Assembly: GCA_002869685.1 (NCBI GenBank)
Contig: PKUE01000169.1
Location: 1,576 to 55,984 of the forward strand
Length of the DNA stretch: 54,409 nt
From: Desulfuromonas sp.
Lineage (GTDB): Bacteria > Desulfobacterota > Desulfuromonadia > Desulfuromonadales > Desulfuromonadaceae
Direction: 5' to 3'
The notes below the pieces were generated by a model. The model ran no database searches, was not told the origin of the DNA, and saw nothing but the letters and a program-made list of their open reading frames with translations. Of the stretch, positions 27,656 through 34,504 are shown one piece after another; position 1 is the stretch's first letter; the number at the start of each line of letters is the position of its first letter. Made by a program: the position numbers and the translations under genes.

Positions 27656-28860
27656 CCGAACACTTTCCCGGCACCGGCGGCGTCATCAAAGAAGCTGCTG
27701 AAGATTTCATCGTTGAAGAGATCCCGGCCTATGAGGCCAGTGGCGTTGGTGATCATCTCTATCTGCGGGTGGAAAAACAGGGGATGAGCACCTTTGCCAT
27801 GATCCAGCGCATTGCTGCGGCTTTGAAGGTCAAGGAGCGTGAAATCGGTTATGCTGGCCTCAAGGACTCCAGGGCCGTCACCCGTCAAACCATCTCGCTT
27901 CCGGCGATTGACGAATCGCGGCTGGCAGATCTGCAGCTTGATGACATCCGCATCCTTGAGATCAATCGCCACACCAACAAATTGCGTCTTGGTCATCTGC
28001 GCGGCAACCGCTTCGAAATCAGGATTCACGGCGTCACCGAGGATGCCCAACAACGCGCCCTCGACATTCTGCATATTCTTGAGCATGCCGGGGTCCCCAA
28101 TTTTTACGGTGAGCAACGCTACGGCGTCCTGCACAGTAATCATCTGATCGGCCGGGCGATTCTTCAGGACGATTTCGCCGAGGCCGCAACCTTGATGCTC
28201 GGCGATCCGGAATCCATCACCAACGAACGTTGGAAAGTCGCCGCCCAGGCCTATCGGCAGGGCGATCTCGAACAAACGCTTCAGGCCCTGCCCGGACGTT
28301 TTCGCGATGAACGCCGTCTGATCCACGGGCTGATCAAGGGGCAAACCCACCAGCAGGCGGTCCTCGGGTTGCCGCGCAAACTGCTGCGGCTTTTTCTCAG
28401 CGCATACCAGTCCCACCTGTTTGACCGCCAGGTCGCCATGCGTCTTGAAACCCTTGAGGTGTTATGGCCGGGAGATATTGCTTATATTCATGCCAAAGGA
28501 GCGTGCTTTCGGGTGGAAGATCCTGCAGAAGAGCAGCCGCGGGCCGATCGCTTTGAAATCAGCCCCACCGGACTGCTTCCCGGCCACAAAGCGATGCTGG
28601 CCAGTGGGCAAACCGGCCTGCTGGAACAAAGCCTGCTGGAAAAAGAGCAGATTTCACCCGATCGCTTCACCGCTCTGCCGGGTCTTAAACTCAGTGGAGA
28701 GCGGCGACCATTGCGCGTTCCCCTGCACCACCCCAGCTGTGAACAGGAATCCGCCGACACCCTGACGGTCCGTTTCGCCTTGCCATCTGGCAGTTTTGCC
28801 ACCAGTGTGTTGCGCGAAATCACCAAATCGACCGACGCCCCAGCTGCCGATCTGCCATAA
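27643..28860 (+). CDS. truD: tRNA pseudouridine(13) synthase TruD
   Basis: The 405-residue enzyme makes pseudouridine at tRNA position 13. The catalytic Asp75 lies in IGYAGLKDSRAVTRQ, and the N-terminal DFIVEEIPAYEASGVGDHLYL and NFYGEQRYG are family signatures. The TRUD insertion domain lies roughly in residues 150-300. It overlaps trmB. A short hairpin AAGGGC/GCCCTT (28862-28878) follows the stop but lacks a T run. Confidence 0.95.
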   Translation: MAYLTEHFPGTGGVIKEAAEDFIVEEIPAYEASGVGDHLYLRVEKQGMSTFAMIQRIAAALKVKEREIGYAGLKDSRAVTRQTISLPAIDESRLADLQLDDIRILEINRHTNKLRLGHLRGNRFEIRIHGVTEDAQQRALDILHILEHAGVPNFYGEQRYGVLHSNHLIGRAILQDDFAEAATLMLGDPESITNERWKVAAQAYRQGDLEQTLQALPGRFRDERRLIHGLIKGQTHQQAVLGLPRKLLRLFLSAYQSHLFDRQVAMRLETLEVLWPGDIAYIHAKGACFRVEDPAEEQPRADRFEISPTGLLPGHKAMLASGQTGLLEQSLLEKEQISPDRFTALPGLKLSGERRPLRVPLHHPSCEQESADTLTVRFALPSGSFATSVLREITKSTDAPAADLP

Positions 28861-28878
28861 AAAGGGCCTCGCGCCCTT

Positions 28879-29164
28879 GGCATCCATTTTGCTCTGTTGT
28901 TTGCTCATAAATACGTAAACGGTTTCGCCACGCCCCCGGGGCGATTTCGGCTTTCTTAACCGTTACGCAAGGGGGAGATATTTCTCACCGTTTTCAAACT
29001 GTTATATTATCGTAAACAGTTCTATCCTCCCATATAAACATGGATTTTTAAAAAAACAGCCCTGTCAGGTTCCATTTTCAAACTAATCATCTTGACAGCT
29101 TTAAAACAACATTCTATATTTCAACAGAATGTACTTTCCAACTGCATTTGATGGTGGGAGATGA
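28879..29164. other. AT-rich gap upstream of the small ORF
   Basis: No conventional gene is present. The stretch is markedly AT-rich beyond 28970. It contains the promoter listed at 29092-29120 and leads into the 32-codon ORF. Confidence 0.6.
29092..29120 (+). promoter_or_regulatory. Near-consensus sigma-70 promoter P1
   Basis: TTGACA (29092-29097) and TATATT (29115-29120) are separated by exactly 17 bases. It is among the best promoter matches in the window and points at the small ORF and the IclR gene. Confidence 0.72.
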
Positions 29165-29263
29165 ATGCCGCTCATGACGGGTTTTTTTGCCGGGATAGAA
29201 CAGCTTGAGAAAATTGTTCAAACGCCACTAAAGGCAACAGATTTCGCATTATTTACCACGTAG
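29165..29263 (+). CDS. Possible 32-residue ORF upstream of the IclR gene
   Basis: An ATG at 29165 has GGGAG five bases before it and lies about 40 bp downstream of promoter P1. The peptide starts MPLMTGFFAGIEQLEKIVQ and ends DFALFTT. It is not a family I know. It may be a leader peptide, a small regulatory protein or chance. An alternative ATG at 29161 reads another frame and encodes only 15 residues. Confidence 0.35.
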   Translation: MPLMTGFFAGIEQLEKIVQTPLKATDFALFTT

Positions 29264-29265
29264 AC

Positions 29266-29292
29266 TTGACAAGTGAAAAACAATTCTATAAA
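29266..29292 (+). promoter_or_regulatory. Possible promoter P2 of the IclR gene
   Basis: TTGACA (29266-29271) and TATAAA (29287-29292) are separated by 15 bases, which is short. It begins just after the small ORF stop and is 60 bp before the regulator start. Confidence 0.4.
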
Positions 29293-29351
29293 AAGCCATC
29301 ACTATAAATAAAACAGTATCTAGCCATTTTTCGTAAGCAGGGGATATCAGC

Positions 29352-30134
29352 ATGCCCGCTAAAAAAGACAAATCGGAATATATCATTAAGGCCGTATCCC
29401 ATGCGTTGGATCTGCTTGAGCAGTTTCACGATGACGTAGATGAACTGGGCGTCACCGAACTCAGCAAGCGTTTGAAGCTTCACAAGAACAACGTCTTCAG
29501 ACTGCTGGCAACACTGGAGTCTCGCGGCTATATCGAGCAGAACAAAGCCACGGAGAACTACCGGTTGGGTTTGAAGTCCCTCGAGCTCGGACAGACATTC
29601 ATCAAACAGATGGGACTGCTGCGTCAGGCCAAGCTGACGCTGGAGCACTTGGTTGAAGAGTGCAACGAAACAGCCTATGTTGCTATTTTCAAGGAAAACC
29701 ATGTTGTTTACCTTGATGTCGTCGAAACCGATATGACCGTGCGTGTTGTCTCCCGCGTAGGTTCCCGCCTGCCCGCTTATTGCACCGCTGCGGGTAAAGT
29801 CCATCTGGCTAACCTCTCCGACGAAGAGCTTGAATCGTTTTTGCCCAAAGAACTTCCCACCTTTACGGCAACCACCCACTCTTCTCTCGATGGCCTGAAA
29901 AAGGAACTGCGTCAGGTCAACGAAGACGGCTATGCCATGGACAACGAAGAGCTTGATCCCGGCGTACGTTGTATTGCCGCACCGATTCGTGATTACACCC
30001 GGAGAATTGTTGGAGCGATCAGCCTGTCCGGCCCCTCCATGCGCTTCACCGACGAACGGATGAAGGATGAACTGACCCCGCTGGTGATTGATGCGGCAGC
30101 CACATTGTCGACACGACTCGGCTACCGTCAGTAA
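29352..30134 (+). CDS. IclR-family transcriptional regulator
   Basis: The 260-residue regulator has an N-terminal winged helix (KAVSHALDLLEQF, TELSKRLKLHKNNVFRLLATLESRGYIEQN) and a C-terminal effector-binding domain (SRVGSRLPAYCTAAGKVHLA, YAMDNEELDPGVRCIAAPIRD). Family members usually sense small organic acids or aromatic compounds. No catabolic operon is next to it, so its targets are unknown or it regulates itself. AGGGGA eight bases upstream supports the ATG. A strong terminator follows. Confidence 0.93.
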   Translation: MPAKKDKSEYIIKAVSHALDLLEQFHDDVDELGVTELSKRLKLHKNNVFRLLATLESRGYIEQNKATENYRLGLKSLELGQTFIKQMGLLRQAKLTLEHLVEECNETAYVAIFKENHVVYLDVVETDMTVRVVSRVGSRLPAYCTAAGKVHLANLSDEELESFLPKELPTFTATTHSSLDGLKKELRQVNEDGYAMDNEELDPGVRCIAAPIRDYTRRIVGAISLSGPSMRFTDERMKDELTPLVIDAAATLSTRLGYRQ

Positions 30135-30158
30135 ACAATTTCACCACAATAAACGATC

Positions 30159-30190
30159 AAAGGCTTATGCCCATGGCATAAGCCTTTTTT
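30159..30190 (+). terminator. Rho-independent terminator of the IclR gene
   Basis: A perfect 13-bp stem AAAGGCTTATGCC/GGCATAAGCCTTT (30159-30171 and 30175-30187) ends in a six-T run. It separates the regulator from the CHAD-ParA operon. Confidence 0.93.
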
Positions 30191-30209
30191 ATTTTCTGCA
30201 CAATCCGAC

Positions 30210-30238
30210 TTGAATCAATCGCTCCTTTTAGATATACA
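30210..30238 (+). promoter_or_regulatory. Sigma-70-type promoter of the CHAD-ParA operon
   Basis: TTGAAT (30210-30215) and TATACA (30233-30238) are separated by 17 bases. The start site would be near 30245, giving a leader of about 20 bases before the ATG at 30264. Confidence 0.68.
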
Positions 30239-30246
30239 TTGTATAT
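30232..30246. promoter_or_regulatory. Palindromic operator candidate over the -10 box of the CHAD-ParA operon
   Basis: ATATACA and TGTATAT flank a single T, a perfect inverted repeat that fully covers the -10 hexamer and predicted start site. Binding there should repress. The ribbon-helix-helix protein encoded in the operon is a candidate autorepressor. Confidence 0.5.
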
Positions 30247-30263
30247 ACACAAAAGAGGCGGTT

Positions 30264-31769
30264 ATGACCCTTACCTGCAGCTGGCAACTCCCCACATCCC
30301 TCAACCGTGACACCGTGCTGTCGGCATTGCCCAGCGGCATGACAGCCGCGCCAAAGTCAACGCAAGAGGTCCGCGTGAGCGTGCTCGACGACGACCAGTG
30401 GCACATCTGTCAGCGCGGCGACCTGCTACTTTACAACCACCAGGACTCGCGGTTGGAGCTCTGGCAACAGCAGCAGAGGCTTGCTCAGGAAACCCGCCCG
30501 CTCACCATCCGCTTTCACTGGCAGCTCAACGACCCTGCCCTGGCTAAGCTGCTGCAGGCCCGACTGGGGGTACGCGCATTTACTGAAAAATTCACCTCCG
30601 AATGGCAGCAACATCATCTGTCCGTGTACAACAGCGACGATAAAATCATCGTCCGTCTGACATTTACCACCCTCAACAGCGTATCCCGAGAGCTTTTATC
30701 ACTCCTGACTATACAGCCGCTGCGGGGCTACGCCAAAGAAGCACGCCAGCTGTGCCGTAGCCTGAAAAAACTGGGAGCGACCCCCTGCGACCAGCTGACG
30801 CCTCTTCAACTGTTGACTCTGAGCGGATTGAACGTGCCGTTGCCGCGCCACCGGCCACCATTCAACCTGCACGACGACGAAGTGACTGCGGTGGCAATCA
30901 TGCGCATGGTCGGCCAGATTGTGGAACAGGCTCGCGCTCAGGAAGAGGGTTTGATCGCCGACATTGACAGTGAGTTTCTCCACCAGTACCGGGTTCAGCT
31001 GCGCAAGGCACGCTCACTGGTCAGCCTGTTTAAGAAGGATCTGCCAGAACCGGCTTTTCACCAGCTCAAGTCATCCCTCAAAGAGCTGAGTCAGCACACC
31101 AACCTGCTCCGTGACCTGGACGTCTTTCTGCTCGACCACGATCATTATCTGACCATGCTGCCTGAATCCCTGCGCCCCGGGCTGGAACAAGCCTGCCGCC
31201 ATATCCATCGGCTGCGCAAACGAACATGGCAAAAGGTGATCACCGCTCTCGACTCAGCCGACCATCGGGACAAAATGGACGAAATCAACCAGGCGATGAC
31301 TGCCCCCCGTTTGCAGCCCCGGGGAAAAAAACTCAAACAGCGCGTTGACCACCACATCGTCCGGCAGCACCGGCATATCTGCACCAGCGTCAGCACCCTC
31401 AGCACCTCCTGCAGTGACGACGCCATTCACCAGTTGCGAATCGAATGCAAGAAACTGCGTTATCTGCTGGAACTGTTTGCCGAACTCTATCCACGCAAAC
31501 CTCTCAAAGTTCTGACACGCGAACTTAAAGCCCTGCAGGAGACACTGGGACGCTTTAATGACTTTACGGTTCAGCACCAGTTTCTCCACCAGCTGGCTGG
31601 CGAATTACGCGACAGTGACCAAAAAAGCAGTCTCAATGCCTTGTCGGCCCTGCTCTACCAGGCCCAGAAGCAGGAAAAGAAACAGGTCTTCAGCATCCTG
31701 AGCACCTTTGATTGCGACGAAACCACGTCCCGAGTCCATCAGTTGTTAGCCTACGGAGAACCCTCATGA
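30264..31769 (+). CDS. CHAD-domain protein (polyphosphate-binding family)
   Basis: The 501-residue protein ends in a CHAD domain (about residues 205-480), a helical bundle with conserved basic residues and histidines: LHQYRVQLRKARSLVSLFK around His240 and IHQLRIECKKLRYLLELF around His389, with LRDLDVFLL and LGRFNDFTVQHQFL. CHAD proteins bind inorganic polyphosphate and some localise to polyphosphate granules. Residues 80-165 (TIRFHWQLND to QPLRGYAKEAR) faintly resemble a CYTH-like module, without its charged active site. The ATG at 30264 follows AGAGG. The stop overlaps the ParA start by four bases, so CHAD and ATPase are made together. I infer that it is the cargo adaptor of the ParA system. 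Confidence 0.88.
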   Translation: MTLTCSWQLPTSLNRDTVLSALPSGMTAAPKSTQEVRVSVLDDDQWHICQRGDLLLYNHQDSRLELWQQQQRLAQETRPLTIRFHWQLNDPALAKLLQARLGVRAFTEKFTSEWQQHHLSVYNSDDKIIVRLTFTTLNSVSRELLSLLTIQPLRGYAKEARQLCRSLKKLGATPCDQLTPLQLLTLSGLNVPLPRHRPPFNLHDDEVTAVAIMRMVGQIVEQARAQEEGLIADIDSEFLHQYRVQLRKARSLVSLFKKDLPEPAFHQLKSSLKELSQHTNLLRDLDVFLLDHDHYLTMLPESLRPGLEQACRHIHRLRKRTWQKVITALDSADHRDKMDEINQAMTAPRLQPRGKKLKQRVDHHIVRQHRHICTSVSTLSTSCSDDAIHQLRIECKKLRYLLELFAELYPRKPLKVLTRELKALQETLGRFNDFTVQHQFLHQLAGELRDSDQKSSLNALSALLYQAQKQEKKQVFSILSTFDCDETTSRVHQLLAYGEPS

Positions 31770-32545
31770 AAACAATTGCCTGCTACAGCATCAAGGGCGG
31801 CGTCGGCAAAACCGCTTCAGCAGTGAATTTCGCCTATTGGGCAGCACAGGAAGGGCTGCGCACCCTGCTGGTGGACCTCGATTCTCAGGGGGCGTCATCT
31901 TTTTATTTTCGGGTCCGCAACCCCGAGCCAAAAAATTGGGGCAAGCGGTTTTTCGATAGCGCTCACCCGCTGGTCAAACAGATCAAGGAAAGCGACTACG
32001 ACCATCTGGATATTCTGCCGGCCCATGAGTCGTTCCGCAACTTCGACAGCCTGCTGCACCAACAGGGCGGCAAGCACAACCAATTGAAAAAAATCCTTCG
32101 CGCTGTGAAAAGCGGCTACGACGTTATCATCCTCGATTGCCCGCCCAGCATCAGTTTTCTGGCGGAAAATGTCTTTGCTGCCGCAGATGCGGTTGCAGTG
32201 CCACTGATTCCCACCACCCTGTCGCAACGCACATTTGATCAGCTTCTGGCATTTTTCGACCAGAACAACTACCCGCAAGCCAAACTCAGACCGTTCTTCA
32301 CCATGGCTGATGGCCGCAAACAGTTGCATCTGGACACAGCCGCAGCGCTGAGAAAACGGTATAAATTCTTTCTTAAAAATGCTATTCCCCATTCCACTTA
32401 CGTTGAAAAGATGGGGGTACATCGCACACCGATTGATCTCTTTGCCCACGCAAGCCGGGCGAACAGCTGCTACCGGGCTCTTTGGCGGGAAATTTCCGAC
32501 TCGGTCGCACTCGGCGAAGACAATCACAGCAAACAGGGGGAATGA
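31766..32545 (+). CDS. ParA/McdA-type cargo-positioning ATPase
   Basis: The 259-residue ATPase has the deviant Walker A KGGVGKTA with signature Lys10 and Lys15, Walker A' LLVDLDSQGASS and Walker B VIILDCPPS (Asp124). No N-terminal helix-turn-helix is present, so it resembles short ParA (type Ib) or McdA-like proteins. Such ATPases coat the nucleoid in an ATP-dependent way and move plasmids, carboxysomes or other cargo. No parB, parS or plasmid gene is nearby. It starts inside the CHAD stop and ends in the start of the ribbon-helix-helix gene, so the cargo is probably defined by these partners. Confidence 0.9.
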   Translation: MKTIACYSIKGGVGKTASAVNFAYWAAQEGLRTLLVDLDSQGASSFYFRVRNPEPKNWGKRFFDSAHPLVKQIKESDYDHLDILPAHESFRNFDSLLHQQGGKHNQLKKILRAVKSGYDVIILDCPPSISFLAENVFAAADAVAVPLIPTTLSQRTFDQLLAFFDQNNYPQAKLRPFFTMADGRKQLHLDTAAALRKRYKFFLKNAIPHSTYVEKMGVHRTPIDLFAHASRANSCYRALWREISDSVALGEDNHSKQGE

Positions 32546-32724
32546 TGAGCGAAAAGAAGAAAAAGAAGAAAGACAGCCAGCTGTTGATCCGCATCAACGG
32601 CGAAGAACGGGATCAATTTGTCTCCCTGTGTGATGAGCTGGACACCAGCGCCGCCCGGGAGATCCGCAAATTCATCAAGACATTTATCCGCGAACATCAC
32701 AATAACGACGACGATTTAACCTGA
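32545..32724 (+). CDS. Small ribbon-helix-helix-like protein with polylysine N-terminus
   Basis: The 59-residue product starts MSEKKKKKKDS. It then has a short strand (QLLIRI), a helix and a second helix (TSAAREIRKFIKTFIREH), the pattern of a MetJ/Arc-type ribbon-helix-helix fold. GGGGGA five bases before supports the ATG at 32545, which overlaps the ParA stop; another ATG at 32542 is possible. In plasmid systems small ribbon-helix-helix proteins act both as ParA partners and as operon repressors. The lysine tail could contact DNA or polyphosphate. Confidence 0.7.
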   Translation: MSEKKKKKKDSQLLIRINGEERDQFVSLCDELDTSAAREIRKFIKTFIREHHNNDDDLT

Positions 32725-32754
32725 TTCCCCCCTGCACCCTGAAAGGAGCGCACA

Positions 32755-33114
32755 ATGAACACACCGATCCTCAACGTCCGTGGCATTGGCCCGGCAGCGG
32801 CAACACTCTTGGCCGAAAACGGCATCTCCAGCGCCGAACAACTGGCTCAGCAAAAAGTAGGCACGCTTGCCGCCATCAAAGGCTTCAGTGAGACCCGTGC
32901 GCGCCAGGTCATTGCCGATGCCGCTGCCCTGTTTACAACCAGCACCGTCAGCAAACCGGAAGAACCTGCAGCAAAAAAAGAACAACGTGCTGAAAAACAG
33001 AAAACAGACAAGAAGTCGGCCACAAAGAAAGCGGCCAAAAAGGGGAATAAGAAAAGCAGTGCTCAAAAAACGAAAAAGAAGAAAAAGGGCAAAAAAGGCA
33101 AAAAGAAAAAATGA
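32755..33114 (+). CDS. Helix-hairpin-helix protein with histone H1-like lysine-rich tail
   Basis: The 119-residue protein has an N-terminal helix-hairpin-helix pair (ILNVRGIGPAAATLLAENGI, LAAIKGFSETRARQVIADA) of the kind that binds DNA nonspecifically. From about residue 73 it becomes a Lys/Ala/Ser tail ending in KKKKKGKKGKKKK, resembling histone H1, AlgP and the tail of PhaM, which links polymer granules to the nucleoid. AAAGGAG with a normal gap precedes the ATG. It is the last gene of the CHAD-ParA operon, 30 bp after the small protein. Confidence 0.8.
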   Translation: MNTPILNVRGIGPAAATLLAENGISSAEQLAQQKVGTLAAIKGFSETRARQVIADAAALFTTSTVSKPEEPAAKKEQRAEKQKTDKKSATKKAAKKGNKKSSAQKTKKKKKGKKGKKKK

Positions 33115-33125
33115 TGCCGTGACGG

Positions 33126-33141
33126 AGGGGCGAGCGCCCCT
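33126..33141 (+). terminator. GC-rich hairpin after the CHAD-ParA operon
   Basis: AGGGGCG/CGCCCCT forms a seven-bp stem 12 bases after the last stop. Only a short pyrimidine tract follows, so termination here is uncertain. Confidence 0.35.
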
Positions 33142-33241
33142 TCCCCCAACGAACGGCCTCCATCCGTCAGCACGCGACCCACAGCCGGGGCCGGGCTAGC
33201 GGCGACTGAGGATCCTGTCGCCACTCAGGAGGACCGGCCCA

Positions 33242-34504
33242 CTACGGCAATACCGGGTTGCGCCAGGGCCGCAACGTTTCCGGATTGAGATTGCGCCGAC
33301 CATCAAAAAAATCGCATGCGCGGTAGTAACGCAGATCTTCGCGCCACAGGCGGTAAAAATCACGATCCTTCCATAACCGCCGCGCCAGTCGGCCCGGAGC
33401 CGTGCGCAGATCAATCAGGGGAGAGAACAGTTCCGTCGGGTCGCGAAAGCATTCCCAATCACAACGTCGGCAGGGTTGTGCGACGCCACACGGTTGCGAC
33501 GGCATCTCTTCGAAGCGACCTAGATCTTCCTCGCCGCGATAACCACAGGGGTAACTGTGGCCGGTGCGACTGTCGACAAAGAAATAATCGCGCCCACCGC
33601 GGCAGGGGGTGGTCAACTCCTCGTGCCCCCGATACTGCTGCAACAGGGCATGCAAACTACAGCGCGGGGTAAAGATGCGAATCTTTTCCCGGTGCGCGGG
33701 GATCGCATCACTCAAGGCCTGAAACAGGTTGAGCTTCTCTTCGGCGGAAAAATACACCACCCGGTCACTGGCCGTCGCCGCGTACACCGCCTGATTGGAA
33801 TTATCATCACCGTGCATGGGATAACAGACGTTGGCAATGGTGAAACCCAGGTCGGCAACGAAGCGGTAAAAACGGTCAAATCCGCCCCGAAAGAACGGAT
33901 AGTCGAGCTGTTCCCGATCTTTGTCCCGCCCGGTGAAATAGCGATTGATGCCGAGGTTGGCGGACAGATATACCCCCCGCTCGGCAAAAATCGGCAGAGC
34001 CTTCTCCACCCCTTTGATCACCCCCGGCAAGCCGCGCATCTGTTCATGGGTCGCCACATCAGAGGAATCAATACTCACCCAGATATTGCGCAGCGGTGTT
34101 GCCGCCAACTTATCTGCCAGCGCCTTCATCCGGTCGGCAAAATCGGCACGCTCGGCGTTGCGGAACAGATAGCCATTGGTGCCAGTACGAATATAGCGAA
34201 TCTGCTGGTCACCCGCCAGCGTCGCCAACCGGCAGATTTCATCGAGGCATAAAAAGGGTTCGCCGCCGGTAAACGACAGGGCGGCCACTCCCTGCTGCGC
34301 CGCATGACGGATCATCTCCGCCACCCGCTGTTCAGCCAGGGTGGTGCGGGTAAAATCATTGCCGACCCGCATGCCGCACTGCGGACAGGTGGCATTGCAG
34401 CGATCGGTGTACTGGACAATCAACTGGCCGGGAATTCGACCGGAAGCAAGCAGCCGGCCCGTCACTTTAAGCGCTTCTCTCACAGGGGAAATTCGTTCAG
34501 TCAT
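33242..34504 (-). CDS. Radical SAM protein with C-terminal cysteine cluster, function unknown
   Basis: The 420-residue protein has the radical SAM motif CNATCPQC (Cys36, Cys40, Cys43), FTGGEPFL and SIDSSD. The C-terminal part holds CSLHALLQQYRGHEELTTPC, YPCGYRG and CGVAQPCRRCDWEC, a SPASM-like set of cluster ligands. Its start overlaps the end of the PHP-glycosyltransferase gene by eight bases, so both act on one path, perhaps modification of a glycan or glycolipid. I cannot name a substrate. Reading frame and length are clear. Confidence 0.82.
   Translation of the reverse strand: MTERISPVREALKVTGRLLASGRIPGQLIVQYTDRCNATCPQCGMRVGNDFTRTTLAEQRVAEMIRHAAQQGVAALSFTGGEPFLCLDEICRLATLAGDQQIRYIRTGTNGYLFRNAERADFADRMKALADKLAATPLRNIWVSIDSSDVATHEQMRGLPGVIKGVEKALPIFAERGVYLSANLGINRYFTGRDKDREQLDYPFFRGGFDRFYRFVADLGFTIANVCYPMHGDDNSNQAVYAATASDRVVYFSAEEKLNLFQALSDAIPAHREKIRIFTPRCSLHALLQQYRGHEELTTPCRGGRDYFFVDSRTGHSYPCGYRGEEDLGRFEEMPSQPCGVAQPCRRCDWECFRDPTELFSPLIDLRTAPGRLARRLWKDRDFYRLWREDLRYYRACDFFDGRRNLNPETLRPWRNPVLP

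Noticed and set aside
31766-33114. Plasmid or chromosomal partition locus (parAB-parS)
   Set aside because: There is no parB, no repeated parS-like sequence and no replication gene, and the operon starts with a CHAD protein.
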